The notes below the pieces were generated by a model. The model was not told the origin of the DNA and searched no databases. It was given only the letters and a program-made list of their open reading frames with translations. From Cupriavidus malaysiensis (GTDB taxonomy: Bacteria > Pseudomonadota > Gammaproteobacteria > Burkholderiales > Burkholderiaceae), in assembly GCF_001854325.1 (NCBI RefSeq), contig NZ_CP017754.1:186001-250000 (forward strand): DNA of 64,000 bases, read 5' to 3'. Positions 1 through 8,837 of this stretch are shown here, in pieces. The translations under genes and the position numbers were made by a program. Position 1 is the first letter of the stretch. Every line of letters begins with the position of its first letter.

Positions 1-621
1 TCGCGGTCGACGTATACGCCCCGCCCGCGCGGTCACGGAGCGGCAAGCGTCCTCCCTCACGTAAACCGTCCGGCTGCCGTTTACCTTCCCGTGCCATCTG
101 TGGACGAGCGGGGCGGCGCGGATTCGCGGCGTGAATAGCTGGCGGGGGGTGTCGTCGCGAAGCTGCAAGATAGTGCAGGTTGCCGATAGCCCGACAGCGC
201 GTTGCGGATTCGGTGCTGCGTCAGGTGCGGCCGCCAGGCCATTCAGGCCCGCCGGGAGGCTGCAACGCTGCCACAGGCCCGCGGAGTCCCCGGGAGGCCT
301 GTGGAGCCCCTGCGAACGTCTGGGAGGGGCTGGGAGGGGGCTGGAAGGCGCTGCGCCACGTTTCAGGCCTGGGAGCGTTCCTGGAGCTCCTGTCGCGATC
401 CTGGGCCTGCTGGCGGCCGGACAGGTGTCCGCGACCTGCCGCAGGCGCATCGCACCTCATACGCCGGGCCGGAGATGTATCCGTGCCTGTAACAATCTGT
501 TCCCGGTGCGCTCGGCCCGACACGGTATGATGTGGCCCGCAGCGCCAGGGCCGGCGCCGCTGCCAACGGCATCGGCACGGTCCGGGACACTGTGTTTTAT
601 CAACTCGATACGGAGTGAAGC
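1..621. other. Non-coding stretch upstream of the HU gene
   Basis: Very GC-rich sequence in which every open frame is short, overlaps frames on the other strand and has no recognisable protein content. I see no gene, RNA or repeat in it. A TATGAT hexamer at 526-531 could be the -10 element for the HU gene, but there is no good -35 at the right distance, so I do not call a promoter. Confidence 0.5.
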
Positions 622-900
622 ATGACGAAAACCGAACTGATCGACGCCATCGCCGCCGGCGTGGACGGGCTCACCAAGGCCAAGGCAGAACAGGCACTGA
701 ACGTGACCCTGTCGGCCATCATGGATGCCGTGGCCAAGGGCGATACGCTCAGCCTGATCGGCTTTGGTACGTTCAGCCAGGGCGAGCGCGGTGAGCGCAT
801 GGCACGCAACCCGCGCACCGGCGAAGAAATCAAGGTCGAGGCCGCCAAGACCGTGAAGTTCAAGGCCGGCCAGAAGTTCAAGGACGCCGTCAACCAGTGA
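622..900 (+). CDS. hup: HU-family histone-like DNA-binding protein
   Basis: This is a 92-residue protein of the HU/IHF family, which bends and compacts DNA as a dimer in the nucleoid. The start MTKTELIDAIA, the GFGTF turn near residue 48 and the DNA-binding arm motif ARNPRTGEEI are textbook HU features, and the length matches the family. The start is fixed by a GGAG-type ribosome site a few bases upstream. It stands alone, followed by an unrelated lipoprotein gene. HU fits better than IHF because IHF subunits have different arm sequences. Which HU paralogue this is cannot be told from the sequence. Confidence 0.95.
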   Translation: MTKTELIDAIAAGVDGLTKAKAEQALNVTLSAIMDAVAKGDTLSLIGFGTFSQGERGERMARNPRTGEEIKVEAAKTVKFKAGQKFKDAVNQ

Positions 901-1125
901 GTGGTAGCGGGCCCTGACGGAAGCCCGATCGTATGACCCCGCCGTGCCGCCACCCCCGTGCCTGAAGGCGCAGGAGTGGGCCGGGCGGGGACGTTATCCA
1001 CAAGACTTATCCCGTTCCGGGTGGATCTGTTGCAGGGGGCGGAAAGGTCGCTCGCACGACTGCGCAGGCCGGTAGTAAAGTCAATCAAATCAAGCGGGTC
1101 CGCACGCTTCTCCCCGAGGTGGCCA

Positions 1126-2097
1126 ATGGCGATCCGGTTCTTGCCAAGCCTGCTCGCACAGGCTTATTCACAAGTCTCTCCACAGGCGATTCCACAAAAT
1201 TTTCCACAGCGAGCCGCGCGCTGGCTGGTGCTCTCTGCCGCCCTGGCCGCCCTGGCGGCCTGCAGTACCGAGCCACCTGCTCCGGCCCGCCCGCAGGCCA
1301 TCCCCTTGCCGGACCTCGAGCGGCCGGTGACCTCGCCCGGGGCCACGCCGCGCCAGCGCATCGTCGAGATCGCGCTGCAGGAGTGGCGGCGCTGGGGCGG
1401 CCAGACCGTGCGCCTGGGACGGGACGATACGGCCTGCGTGATCGCCACGCCCCTGCCCGCGCCGGTCATCGCCTCCCCCGCCTCCGGCGAAGGCCAGGAG
1501 GAAGCGGCTTCGGCCGACAGCGAGGCCGAGAACAGCCGCCCCGACGAGGATTGCCCGAACTTTCCCGACGGCACCGGCGTGGAGGCGACCGCCCAGGGCT
1601 GTACCATGGCCCAGCGCTACTGGGGCATCGTCGGCAAGCAGCCGAGCTGCGAGCAGGTGACCCAGCCGAACTGGGCGTGGTCGGCAGTGTTCATCTCCTG
1701 GGTGCTGCGCAAGGCGGGCCTGGACGATAGCCAGTTCCTGACCGGAGCCTCGCACTCGATGTACGTCACCGATGCGCGCGACCATGTACTGCCGCGGCCG
1801 GCGTTCCACGTCGAGGCCGTGCCGGCGATGCCACGCCCCGGCGATCTCATCTGTGCCGCGCGCGGGCGCGACAAATACCTCGGCAGCCCGGCGGAGATCG
1901 GTTTCGGCACCACGCCCATGCACTGCGACATCGTGGTGGAGGTCGATCCGGCGGCCGGGCTGGTCAAGGCGATCGGTGGCAATGTCCAGCAGTCGGTGTC
2001 GATGGAGCTGGTCGAGCTGGGCGATTCCGGCCAGCTGGACGGCGTGACCAACTCGCACATGCCGTGGCTGCTGGTGATGCGCAACGACCTGCGCTGA
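1126..2097 (+). CDS. DUF2272-type lipoprotein
   Basis: A 323-residue protein with an N-terminal hydrophobic stretch ending in a lipobox (LAALAAC), so it is probably lipid-anchored in the envelope. The body carries the conserved pattern of DUF2272 proteins: an EW..WGGQ motif, PNWAWSAVFISWVLRKAG, GASHSMYV and a PRPGDLIC block that resembles the fold of NlpC/P60-like or CHAP hydrolases. A Cys and a His (MHCDIVVEV) could form an active site, but this is inference. The frame is open from 958, but the ATG at 1126 is the likely start because it follows a GAGG-rich site and directly precedes the signal sequence. Function is unknown. Confidence 0.75.
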   Translation: MAIRFLPSLLAQAYSQVSPQAIPQNFPQRAARWLVLSAALAALAACSTEPPAPARPQAIPLPDLERPVTSPGATPRQRIVEIALQEWRRWGGQTVRLGRDDTACVIATPLPAPVIASPASGEGQEEAASADSEAENSRPDEDCPNFPDGTGVEATAQGCTMAQRYWGIVGKQPSCEQVTQPNWAWSAVFISWVLRKAGLDDSQFLTGASHSMYVTDARDHVLPRPAFHVEAVPAMPRPGDLICAARGRDKYLGSPAEIGFGTTPMHCDIVVEVDPAAGLVKAIGGNVQQSVSMELVELGDSGQLDGVTNSHMPWLLVMRNDLR

Positions 2098-2121
2098 AAC
2101 CGGCTGCGGAGTGCGGCAAGT

Positions 2122-2175
2122 TTGCCGCCGGCGTCGGGCGCCCCCTATAATGATTAACACATTAACTAAATGTGT
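2122..2175 (+). promoter_or_regulatory. Promoter with palindromic operator for the aldolase/reductase pair
   Basis: A -35-like TTGCCG (2122-2127) and a perfect TATAAT (2146-2151) are 18 bp apart. Immediately downstream is the perfect inverted repeat ACACATTAACTAAATGTGT (2157-2175; 7-bp arms, 5-bp centre). It covers the expected transcription start, where a repressor would block initiation. The 5' leader to the aldolase ATG is about 90 nt. The regulator is not encoded next to it and its family cannot be named from the site alone. Confidence 0.7.
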
Positions 2176-2249
2176 CGGAAAGGAGACGGCGCGCCGGCGC
2201 GGTTCCGAGCGGGCGCGGTCCGGTTCCCCACCGCTGCGAGGAGACCCGC

Positions 2250-3014
2250 ATGCCTGCATCGTGCCATCCGCTCGAGTGGGAAGCCCGCGTCAAGCTGGCC
2301 GCCTGCTATCGCATCTTCGACCGGCTCGGCTGGACCGAGTTGATCTACAACCACATCACGCTGCGCCTGCCCGCCGAGGCCAGCTGCGGCGCTGACGGCG
2401 GCGCCCATTTCCTGATCAATCCCTTCGGCCTGCGCTATGCCGAGGTCAAGGCTTCCAACCTGGTCAAGGTCGACCTGGCCGGCAAGGTGGTCGGCGACAG
2501 CCGCTGGCCGGTCAATCCGGCAGGCTTCACGGTGCATGCCGCCATCCATGCCGGCATTGCCGGCGCTCACTGCGTGATGCACACGCATACCACCGCCGGC
2601 ATGGCGGTGGCCTGTTCGGCGGCGGGGCTGTCGATGAGCAACTTCTACGCGGCCCAGCTGTTCGACAAGGTCGCCTACCATCCCTTCGAGGGCATCACCG
2701 TCCATGAAGACGAGGGGCCGCGGCTGGTGCGCCATATCGGCGACAAACCGGCGGTGATCCTGCGCAACCACGGCCTGCTGGCCTGGGGCGATACGCTGGC
2801 GCGCACCTTCAGCACGCTCTGGCTGCTCAACCGGGCCTGTGAGATCCAGCTCGCCACGCTGTCCATGGGGGCCGCCTTGCCGGTGTCGGAAGACATCCGG
2901 CGCAAGTGCACGCGCGATTCCCTGCAGTTCGATCCCCGCTTCGGTGCCGGTGAGGACGTGTTTGCCGCGCTGACCCGGGAAATTGATGCGATTGATTCAT
3001 CGTACAAGGAATAG
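2250..3014 (+). CDS. Class II aldolase/adducin-family protein
   Basis: A 254-residue cytoplasmic enzyme of the class II aldolase/adducin family, zinc-dependent aldolases or epimerases that act on phosphorylated or related small substrates. Metal-binding histidines are visible in HTHTTAGMAV and in the LRNHGLLAWG motif, and the N-terminal Y(R/N)...W.....YNHIT.R segment is typical. The ATG at 2250 follows a GAGGAG ribosome site; an in-frame start farther upstream lies over the promoter operator and is unlikely. It is followed after 56 bp by a ketopantoate-reductase-like gene and probably shares its transcript. The substrate is not known; many members of this family in Burkholderiales lack an assigned reaction. 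Confidence 0.85.
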   Translation: MPASCHPLEWEARVKLAACYRIFDRLGWTELIYNHITLRLPAEASCGADGGAHFLINPFGLRYAEVKASNLVKVDLAGKVVGDSRWPVNPAGFTVHAAIHAGIAGAHCVMHTHTTAGMAVACSAAGLSMSNFYAAQLFDKVAYHPFEGITVHEDEGPRLVRHIGDKPAVILRNHGLLAWGDTLARTFSTLWLLNRACEIQLATLSMGAALPVSEDIRRKCTRDSLQFDPRFGAGEDVFAALTREIDAIDSSYKE

Positions 3015-3070
3015 ATTGCAATGATTCTTCGTGTGAATACTATGAGCGCCGTCGACCGGCGCGGACGGCC

Positions 3071-4045
3071 ATGAGCGGGGTCTGCATCGTGGGGGCCGGC
3101 GCCGTCGGCGGTTTTATCGGCGCCCGTTTGGCCAAGTCCGGGCAGGCCGTCCAGGTGCTGGCACGCGGGCACACGCTGGAGGCCTTGCGCAAGCAGGGCC
3201 TGACCCTGATCGAGGGCGGCCAGACGGCGGCTTACGCCGTTCGCGCCGAGGACGATCCGGCCCGGCTGGGCGTGCAGGACATCGTCGTGATCGCGGTCAA
3301 GGCGCCCGCCTTGCCGGCGCTGGCGAGCGGCATCGGCCCGCTGATCGGGCCCGATACCGTGGTGGTGACGGCGATGAATGGCGTGCCGTGGTGGTTCTTT
3401 GCCCGTCCTGGCCCCTGCTCTGGCCTTGCGCTGGCTTCGGTGGATCCCGATGGCGCGATCGGCCGGGCCATTCCCGCGCGGCAGGTGCTCGGCTGCGTGG
3501 TGCACCTGACCGCTTCCACGCCGGCGCCCGGCACGGTGCGGCACGGTTTCGGCGCGCGCCTGATCCTGGGGGCTGCCGGCGGGGGGAGCGACGCGCGCGT
3601 CGAGCGGGTGGCGGGACTGCTGGCGGCGGCAGGCTTCGAGGTCGAGGTATCCTCTGCCATCCAGCAGGACATCTGGTTCAAGCTGTGGGGCAATATGACC
3701 ATGAACCCGGTGTCGGTGCTGACCGGGGCCACCTGTGACCGCATTCTCGACGACCCATTGGTCAATCGTTTCTGCCTGGCGCTGATGGAAGAAGCCGGCC
3801 GCATCGGCGCGGCCATCGGCTGTCCCATCGCGCAGAGCGGCGAAGAGCGCAACCGGGTCACGCGCAAGCTGGGGGCCTTCAAGACCTCGATGCTGCAGGA
3901 TGCCGAGGCCGGCAGGCCGCTGGAAATCGATGCGCTGGTCGGCGCGGTGCGCGAGATCGGCAGCCACGTCGGCATCGCCACGCCCAATGTGGATGCCCTG
4001 CTCGGCCTGGTGCGCCTGCATGCGCAGGTGCGGGGCTTGTACTGA
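3071..4045 (+). CDS. 2-dehydropantoate 2-reductase family oxidoreductase
   Basis: A 324-residue NAD(P)H-dependent reductase of the PanE/ApbA family. It starts with the Rossmann fingerprint GAGAVGGFIGARLA, contains the family segments VKAPALP..A, AMNGVPWWF and GCVVHLTAS, and has the catalytic-domain region IWFKLWGNMTMNPVSVLTGAT followed by the helical C-terminal domain. The genuine PanE makes pantoate for coenzyme A, but this longer paralogue sits with a class II aldolase behind a regulated promoter, which points to a catabolic 2-oxo acid reductase. I therefore do not assign panE. Start chosen at the ATG just before the Rossmann motif. Confidence 0.85.
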   Translation: MSGVCIVGAGAVGGFIGARLAKSGQAVQVLARGHTLEALRKQGLTLIEGGQTAAYAVRAEDDPARLGVQDIVVIAVKAPALPALASGIGPLIGPDTVVVTAMNGVPWWFFARPGPCSGLALASVDPDGAIGRAIPARQVLGCVVHLTASTPAPGTVRHGFGARLILGAAGGGSDARVERVAGLLAAAGFEVEVSSAIQQDIWFKLWGNMTMNPVSVLTGATCDRILDDPLVNRFCLALMEEAGRIGAAIGCPIAQSGEERNRVTRKLGAFKTSMLQDAEAGRPLEIDALVGAVREIGSHVGIATPNVDALLGLVRLHAQVRGLY

Positions 4046-4237
4046 GGCGGAGGGCTGGCCGGCTCGGCTGCCGGCCGTGTGCGCCGCCATCCAATTCGCA
4101 GTATCAATCAATGCATCGATCTTTTCTTGTATATGATTCGTCGCATTGATTTTTCTGCATTGAGCCACCTCCGGGAAGAAGCCCAGCGGAGGGGGCATTT
4201 TTCTGCAATTGCCCCATTTTGATTCACCGGATGAATT

Positions 4238-5158
4238 TTATTCCGACTGGGTTTCCACTGCTTGATTCGTGGCATGGATCTTTCGGGGCATGGAGCGACG
4301 CGCCATCCAGAAGCCCTCGGCCGCATACAGTGCCAGCGAGAGCCAGATCATGCCGAAGCCGACCTGCTTCGCGGGCGGGAACGGTTCATGCCACAGCCAG
4401 ACGCCCAGCAGCAGCTGCAGCGTCGGGCCGGTGTACTGCAGCAGGCCCAGCAGCGACAGCGGGATGCGCCGCGCGCCGGCGGCGAACAGCAGCAGCGGCA
4501 CGGCCGTGATCGGGCCGGCCAGCACCAGCAGCGCCTGCATGCCGGTCCCGGCACCGGCGAAGCCGGCCTGGCCGTGCTGGAACAGGTACCACAGCGCCAG
4601 CCCGGCCAGCGGGAACAGCAGCAGGGTTTCGAGCGACAGGCCTTCCAGTGCGCCCAGCGGAGCCATCTTGCGCAGCAGGCCGTAGCCTCCGAAGGTGCCC
4701 GCCAGCACCAATGCGATCCAGGGCAACTGGCCGGCGCTGATCGTCAGCCAGCCCACCCCTGCCGCAGCCAGGCCGATCGAAGCCCACTGGCCCGGACGCA
4801 GCCGTTCGTGCAGGAAGAGCACGCCCAGCAACACGCTGACCAGCGGATTGATGAAATAGCCCAGGCTGGCGTCGACCACGCGTCCGGCGTCGACGGACCA
4901 GATGTAGGTGAACCAGTTGCCGCACAGCAGCAGCGCGCTGATCGCGAACACCGCGAGCACGCGCGGCCGCCCCAGCGCCGCGCCCAGCCAGGCCCAGTTG
5001 CGCCGCCAGCTGAGCACCAGGGCGAGGAAGACCAATGACCACACCATCCGGTGCAGCAGGATTTCCAGGGGAGCGATGCCCTGCAGGGTCTTGATGTAGA
5101 GCGGAAGCAGGCCCCAGAGCAGGTAGGCCAGGAGTGCGTAGAGAATGCCGATTTGCAT
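4238..5158 (-). CDS. rarD: EamA/RarD-family transporter
   Basis: A 306-residue inner-membrane protein with about ten hydrophobic segments arranged as two EamA repeats. It matches the RarD branch of the drug/metabolite transporter superfamily through LLWGLLPLYIKTL, the EILLHRMVWSL segment, NWFTYIWSV and the SLGYFINPLVSVLLGVLFLHERL block. RarD proteins are predicted permeases; chloramphenicol sensitivity in E. coli gave the name, and the natural substrate is unclear. The start at 5158 opens directly on the first membrane helix; a much longer open frame upstream has no membrane or family content. It stands alone between two unrelated units. Confidence 0.85.
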   Translation of the reverse strand: MQIGILYALLAYLLWGLLPLYIKTLQGIAPLEILLHRMVWSLVFLALVLSWRRNWAWLGAALGRPRVLAVFAISALLLCGNWFTYIWSVDAGRVVDASLGYFINPLVSVLLGVLFLHERLRPGQWASIGLAAAGVGWLTISAGQLPWIALVLAGTFGGYGLLRKMAPLGALEGLSLETLLLFPLAGLALWYLFQHGQAGFAGAGTGMQALLVLAGPITAVPLLLFAAGARRIPLSLLGLLQYTGPTLQLLLGVWLWHEPFPPAKQVGFGMIWLSLALYAAEGFWMARRSMPRKIHATNQAVETQSE

Positions 5159-5254
5159 GGTGGATCCGGTTGATCGGCAGATTCTAGTGGGCCTCGGCGA
5201 TTCCTGCCGGAGGCGCCTCCCGTGCCGGGCGCCGGTGCCGGCCGGCCATGAAAA

Positions 5255-5274
5255 ACGGGGGCCAGGGCCCCCGT
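5255..5274 (-). terminator. Intrinsic terminator of the TRAP-binding protein gene
   Basis: A GC-rich 20-nt hairpin (ACGGGGGCC/GGCCCCCGT arms) is followed on the minus strand by a run of T. It sits 27 bp after the stop codon of the TRAP solute-binding gene. Confidence 0.8.
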
Positions 5275-5301
5275 TTCCATGTGCTGCGGCGATTGCCGTG
5301 C

Positions 5302-6429
5302 TTACAGCTTGCGCGCGTAGCTGAACTGGGCGAAGGCCTGCTCGGCTACATTGAACCAGGCGGCTTCGTTGTTGCGGAACACGCGCCAGTCGTCGTAGAT
5401 CTTCTTGAACGAGGCGTTCTTGGCGCATTCGTCGGCATAGGCTTCCTGCGTCGCCTTGAAGCAGGCCTCCATGATCTCCTTGGAGAAGGGGCGCAGCTTC
5501 ACACCGTTCTCCAGCAGGCGGGCCAGCGCTTGCGGGTTCACGGTGTCGTACTTGGCCATCATGTTGGTGTGCGCCTCGAAGGTGGCTGTTTCCAGCGCGC
5601 GCTTGTACAGCGCCGGCAGCTTCTCGTATTCGGACGCCGAGGCGTAGAAGGACAGCTGCGCGCTGCCCTCCCACCAGCCCGGATAGTAGTAGTAAGGCGC
5701 GACCTTGTAGAAGCCCAGCTTCTCGTCATCGTAGGGGCCGACCCACTCGGCCGCATCGATGGTGCCTTTCTCCAGTGCCGGGTAGATGTCGCCGCCTGCG
5801 ATCTGCTGCGGCACCACGCCCAGGCGCTGCAGCACCACGCCGGCGAAGCCCGCCACGCGGTACTTCAGGCCCTGCAGGTCGGCCACGGTCTTGATTTCCT
5901 TGCGGAACCAGCCGCCCATCTGGGCATTGGTGTTGCCGCCCAGGAAGTTGACCACGTTGTAGTCCTTGAAGAACTCGCGCATCAGCTTCATGCCGTTGCC
6001 CTGCAGCATCCAGGCGTTCTGCTGGCGCGCGGTCAGGCCGAAGGGAATGGTGGTGTCGAAGCACAGCGTCGGGTTCTTGCCGAAGTAGTAGTAGCCGGCG
6101 GTGTGGCCGATCTGCACCGTGTTGTTCTGCACGGCGTCCAGCACCTGCAGGCCTGGCACGATCTCGCCCGCGGCGAAGACCTTGATGTTGAACTTGCCGT
6201 CGGTCAGTTCCTTGACCCGTGTCGACAGCGTCTCGGCACCGCCGAAGATGGTGTCCAGCGACTTCGGGAAGCTCGAGGCCAGGCGCCATTCCACGGCAGG
6301 GTTGCTGCCGACCACTGCCGGCGCCGCGGGCGCATTGGTGGCGGCGGGCTTCTCTTCCTTGCCGCAGGCGGCCAGTGCGCCGGCGGCCGCGGCGGCCGAA
6401 GCTTTCAACAGGAAGGAACGACGTTCCAT
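5302..6429 (-). CDS. TRAP-transporter solute-binding lipoprotein (DctP family)
   Basis: A 375-residue periplasmic binding protein of the TRAP family. It has an N-terminal export signal ending in a lipobox (LAACG), then the fold's typical sequence: WRLASSFPKSLDTI, GEIVPGLQVLDAVQNNTVQ, the YYYFGKNP segment and the WFRKEI..V.DLQGLKYRV strap. This is the branch annotated for mannitol, 2-oxo acids or chloroaromatics, so an organic acid is the likely ligand. The DctQ and DctM membrane subunits are not in the neighbourhood, so it must work with a permease encoded elsewhere. A GAGGAGA ribosome site precedes the ATG. Confidence 0.9.
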   Translation of the reverse strand: MERRSFLLKASAAAAAGALAACGKEEKPAATNAPAAPAVVGSNPAVEWRLASSFPKSLDTIFGGAETLSTRVKELTDGKFNIKVFAAGEIVPGLQVLDAVQNNTVQIGHTAGYYYFGKNPTLCFDTTIPFGLTARQQNAWMLQGNGMKLMREFFKDYNVVNFLGGNTNAQMGGWFRKEIKTVADLQGLKYRVAGFAGVVLQRLGVVPQQIAGGDIYPALEKGTIDAAEWVGPYDDEKLGFYKVAPYYYYPGWWEGSAQLSFYASASEYEKLPALYKRALETATFEAHTNMMAKYDTVNPQALARLLENGVKLRPFSKEIMEACFKATQEAYADECAKNASFKKIYDDWRVFRNNEAAWFNVAEQAFAQFSYARKL

Positions 6430-6863
6430 TGGGTTCTCCTCGTCTTTTATCGATATGGTGCGCCGGCGGGGGCAGCGCGCGTCGGCGCTGCCATGGCGCT
6501 TTCAAGACCGGCGGCGCGGGCGCGTCGCACCGGCCCTGCCCCGGGCGGACAACGGCACCATCGCTGGCGCCATCGGGGCTGTCTGCGACAATGTCGGACG
6601 CGCAATATGTCCGGCCCATAAGGCAAGCCGATCGATTATAGCGGTGGCCCTTTCGCCACGGAGGCCTTCCCACGTCCGGGTTTTCGCTAGGAAATCGTCG
6701 AACAACAGCTGTCCCCGGCGCCACCCCACGGTGTCTTGCCGGCAGCGTTCCGCATCATGAGAAGTCCACGGAGCGATGGATTTTGTAACCCGGCTTGCTG
6801 TCCAATCGGACGGCTGATACAACCTTCGACCTGCCGGTCCCGCGCCGCCGGCCATTCTGCAGC
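6430..6863. other. Divergent intergenic region
   Basis: The region separates the TRAP gene (leftward) from the maltoporin-like gene (rightward) and must hold both promoters. I see no coding sequence: all frames are low-quality translations of GC-rich DNA. A small GTCC-AATC-GGAC palindrome lies near 6805. No further site can be defended. Confidence 0.4.
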
Positions 6864-8837
6864 ATGCCTTCCTTTCCGCCTCCCTGCTTCCGCCGACCCG
6901 CGATACTGCGCCTGTGCGCGGTTGCGCTGGCCGTCCACAGCCTGGGCGCCTGCGCACAGGTGGCGCCGGCAGCAGCCGGGGTGGCAGGCGCGTCAGCGGA
7001 CGCGGATCCGCTCGCTGCCCTGCTCGGCACGGCCGATGCGCCGCCGCGCCCTTCCGCATCTCCGGCGGCGCCCCCGGCGCCGGCCAGTGTGGATGCTGCC
7101 AAGCCGCTTCCCGAACCGGCCGCCCGCGCTGCCGCGGCGACCGCGCCGGATCCGCTCTCCCAGCTCTTGCAGGCGCAAGGCAGCGGGGCATCGCAGGCGT
7201 CCGCCGATGCGGCCACGCCTGCTGGCGTAGCAGCCGGGGCGTCTGCTGCGCCAGCTGTCGCTGCCGGCAGCGATGCCGTCGCACAGCCCGCGCCACAACC
7301 CGGGCCGCAGCCCGCGCAGGAAGCCGCCCAAGCGGCGGATGCAGCGAGTGCCGCGGTGGCTCCGGCTCCGCCACCGCCGCCACCGCCGCCGCCGGTGGTG
7401 CTGTTCCCGAAGCGCCTTGGTGAATTCCTGCCTGAGCGTCCGCTCCCCCCGCCGCCGCCCCCCGCTGCGACCGTGGCGGTCGATCCTGCCGCCGCCGCAA
7501 CGGATCCGGCCGCTGCCGGGTCGCCGGACCGGCCGGCCGCGGCCTCCACGGCTGCCACAACTGCGCCCGAGACCGATGGCGCTCCGGTTCCCGCCGTGGC
7601 CGCCGGCGTCCCCACCGCACAGGACGCGGCGCAGGCTGCGGCCGCCGGCACCGGCGAAGTGGACACCGCTCCCCCGGTCCTGCGCTCGCAGATCCCGGAG
7701 CAGGATCCCGCCGAGGAGTCGGTCTGGCGCTTGAGCTACAGCGGGCGGGCCGCCATCGAGGATGGCATCGCGACCCTGCACGCATGCGCCGGCGGTTCGC
7801 TGTCCACCGGCATCGGCCACGGCCTGGCCTGCAAGAGCACGGGCCAGGTCAACGTGAAGGAAGCGCTGTTCTCGCTCGACGGCGGTGCGCAGGTCGAGGT
7901 GGTCGCCAAGGCCAAGGGTACCGACGTGACGACCATCAACGGGCGTCCCGTCGCCGTCGACCCCTATCAGTTGCTGCCGCAGATCTATACCGCGGTCAGC
8001 GGCCTTTCCGTGCTGGACGGCGCCACCATGTGGGCTGGGCGGCGCGAGGAGTCGCCGTTCCTGATGTCGTCCGGCCTGCTGCCGCCGAACTCCCCGGCCA
8101 TGCGTTTCGGCGTCGACAATGCGCGCTTCGGCGATATCGGCCTCAACTACCAGTACACGACGCGCAACGATATCGGCGGGCAGAGCCTGCCCAGCTACCA
8201 CTCGGTGCGGACCGGGCCGATTGCCACCAACGAGCAGGGTTCGGTCCAGCTCGGCTTCACCCACGTCGAAGCGCAGCCGCTGGTACAGGCGACCGGCGGC
8301 GCCTGGTGGGCCTCGGCCATGCACGAACAGAAGGGCGTGCTGGCCGGCACCAACCGCCTGGGCCTGCAGTTCGGCGAAGGCGCGCGTACCGCCATGACCG
8401 GCTACAGCGGCATGGGGCCCGCGCTGTCGCGCGTGCGCATGGCGGAATCGCTCGAATGGAAGCGTGCCGACGGCCTCGGCCTGGCGGGCTCGGTGGAGTC
8501 CAGCCTGCAGTTCGACCGCTCGCCGGTCGGCCTGCTGCAATGGACCGCTACGCGGGTGCGGCCCGCCTACGTGGCCAGCGATCGCTTCAAGCTCGCCTTC
8601 GAGGTGGCGCACGACCAGATCTCGTCGGGCTTCGGCGTGGCCGGGCAACGCACCGCGCTGACCATTGCCCCCACACTGACGCTGGGCAAGGGGGCCGGCA
8701 ATGCCAACCTGCGCGCCTTCTATACCTACAGCCGCGCGACCGATGTCGACGGCATCGCCTTCACCGCGCCGGCCGATGCCTGGACCTCGCAGAACTCGGG
8801 ATCGGTATTCGGCATCCAGCTCAATCGGAGCTGGTAA
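6864..8837 (+). CDS. Maltoporin-like outer-membrane protein with long Ala/Pro-rich N-terminal region
   Basis: A 657-residue protein. A signal-like segment is followed by about 215 residues dominated by Ala and Pro, with uninterrupted proline runs near residues 175 and 200. The C-terminal 400 residues alternate polar and hydrophobic residues like an outer-membrane barrel. They contain LamB-like patterns (SGLSVLDGATMWAGRRE, the DIGLNYQYTTRNDIGG strand and a final aromatic residue, LNRSW). I infer a sugar-type porin with an extended periplasmic spacer that may reach or bind peptidoglycan. LamB has only a short N-terminal part, so this arrangement is unusual. The start at 6864 gives the signal sequence; the frame is open upstream. 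Its 3' end overlaps the convergent aquaporin gene by 17 bp. Confidence 0.65.
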   Translation: MPSFPPPCFRRPAILRLCAVALAVHSLGACAQVAPAAAGVAGASADADPLAALLGTADAPPRPSASPAAPPAPASVDAAKPLPEPAARAAAATAPDPLSQLLQAQGSGASQASADAATPAGVAAGASAAPAVAAGSDAVAQPAPQPGPQPAQEAAQAADAASAAVAPAPPPPPPPPPVVLFPKRLGEFLPERPLPPPPPPAATVAVDPAAAATDPAAAGSPDRPAAASTAATTAPETDGAPVPAVAAGVPTAQDAAQAAAAGTGEVDTAPPVLRSQIPEQDPAEESVWRLSYSGRAAIEDGIATLHACAGGSLSTGIGHGLACKSTGQVNVKEALFSLDGGAQVEVVAKAKGTDVTTINGRPVAVDPYQLLPQIYTAVSGLSVLDGATMWAGRREESPFLMSSGLLPPNSPAMRFGVDNARFGDIGLNYQYTTRNDIGGQSLPSYHSVRTGPIATNEQGSVQLGFTHVEAQPLVQATGGAWWASAMHEQKGVLAGTNRLGLQFGEGARTAMTGYSGMGPALSRVRMAESLEWKRADGLGLAGSVESSLQFDRSPVGLLQWTATRVRPAYVASDRFKLAFEVAHDQISSGFGVAGQRTALTIAPTLTLGKGAGNANLRAFYTYSRATDVDGIAFTAPADAWTSQNSGSVFGIQLNRSW

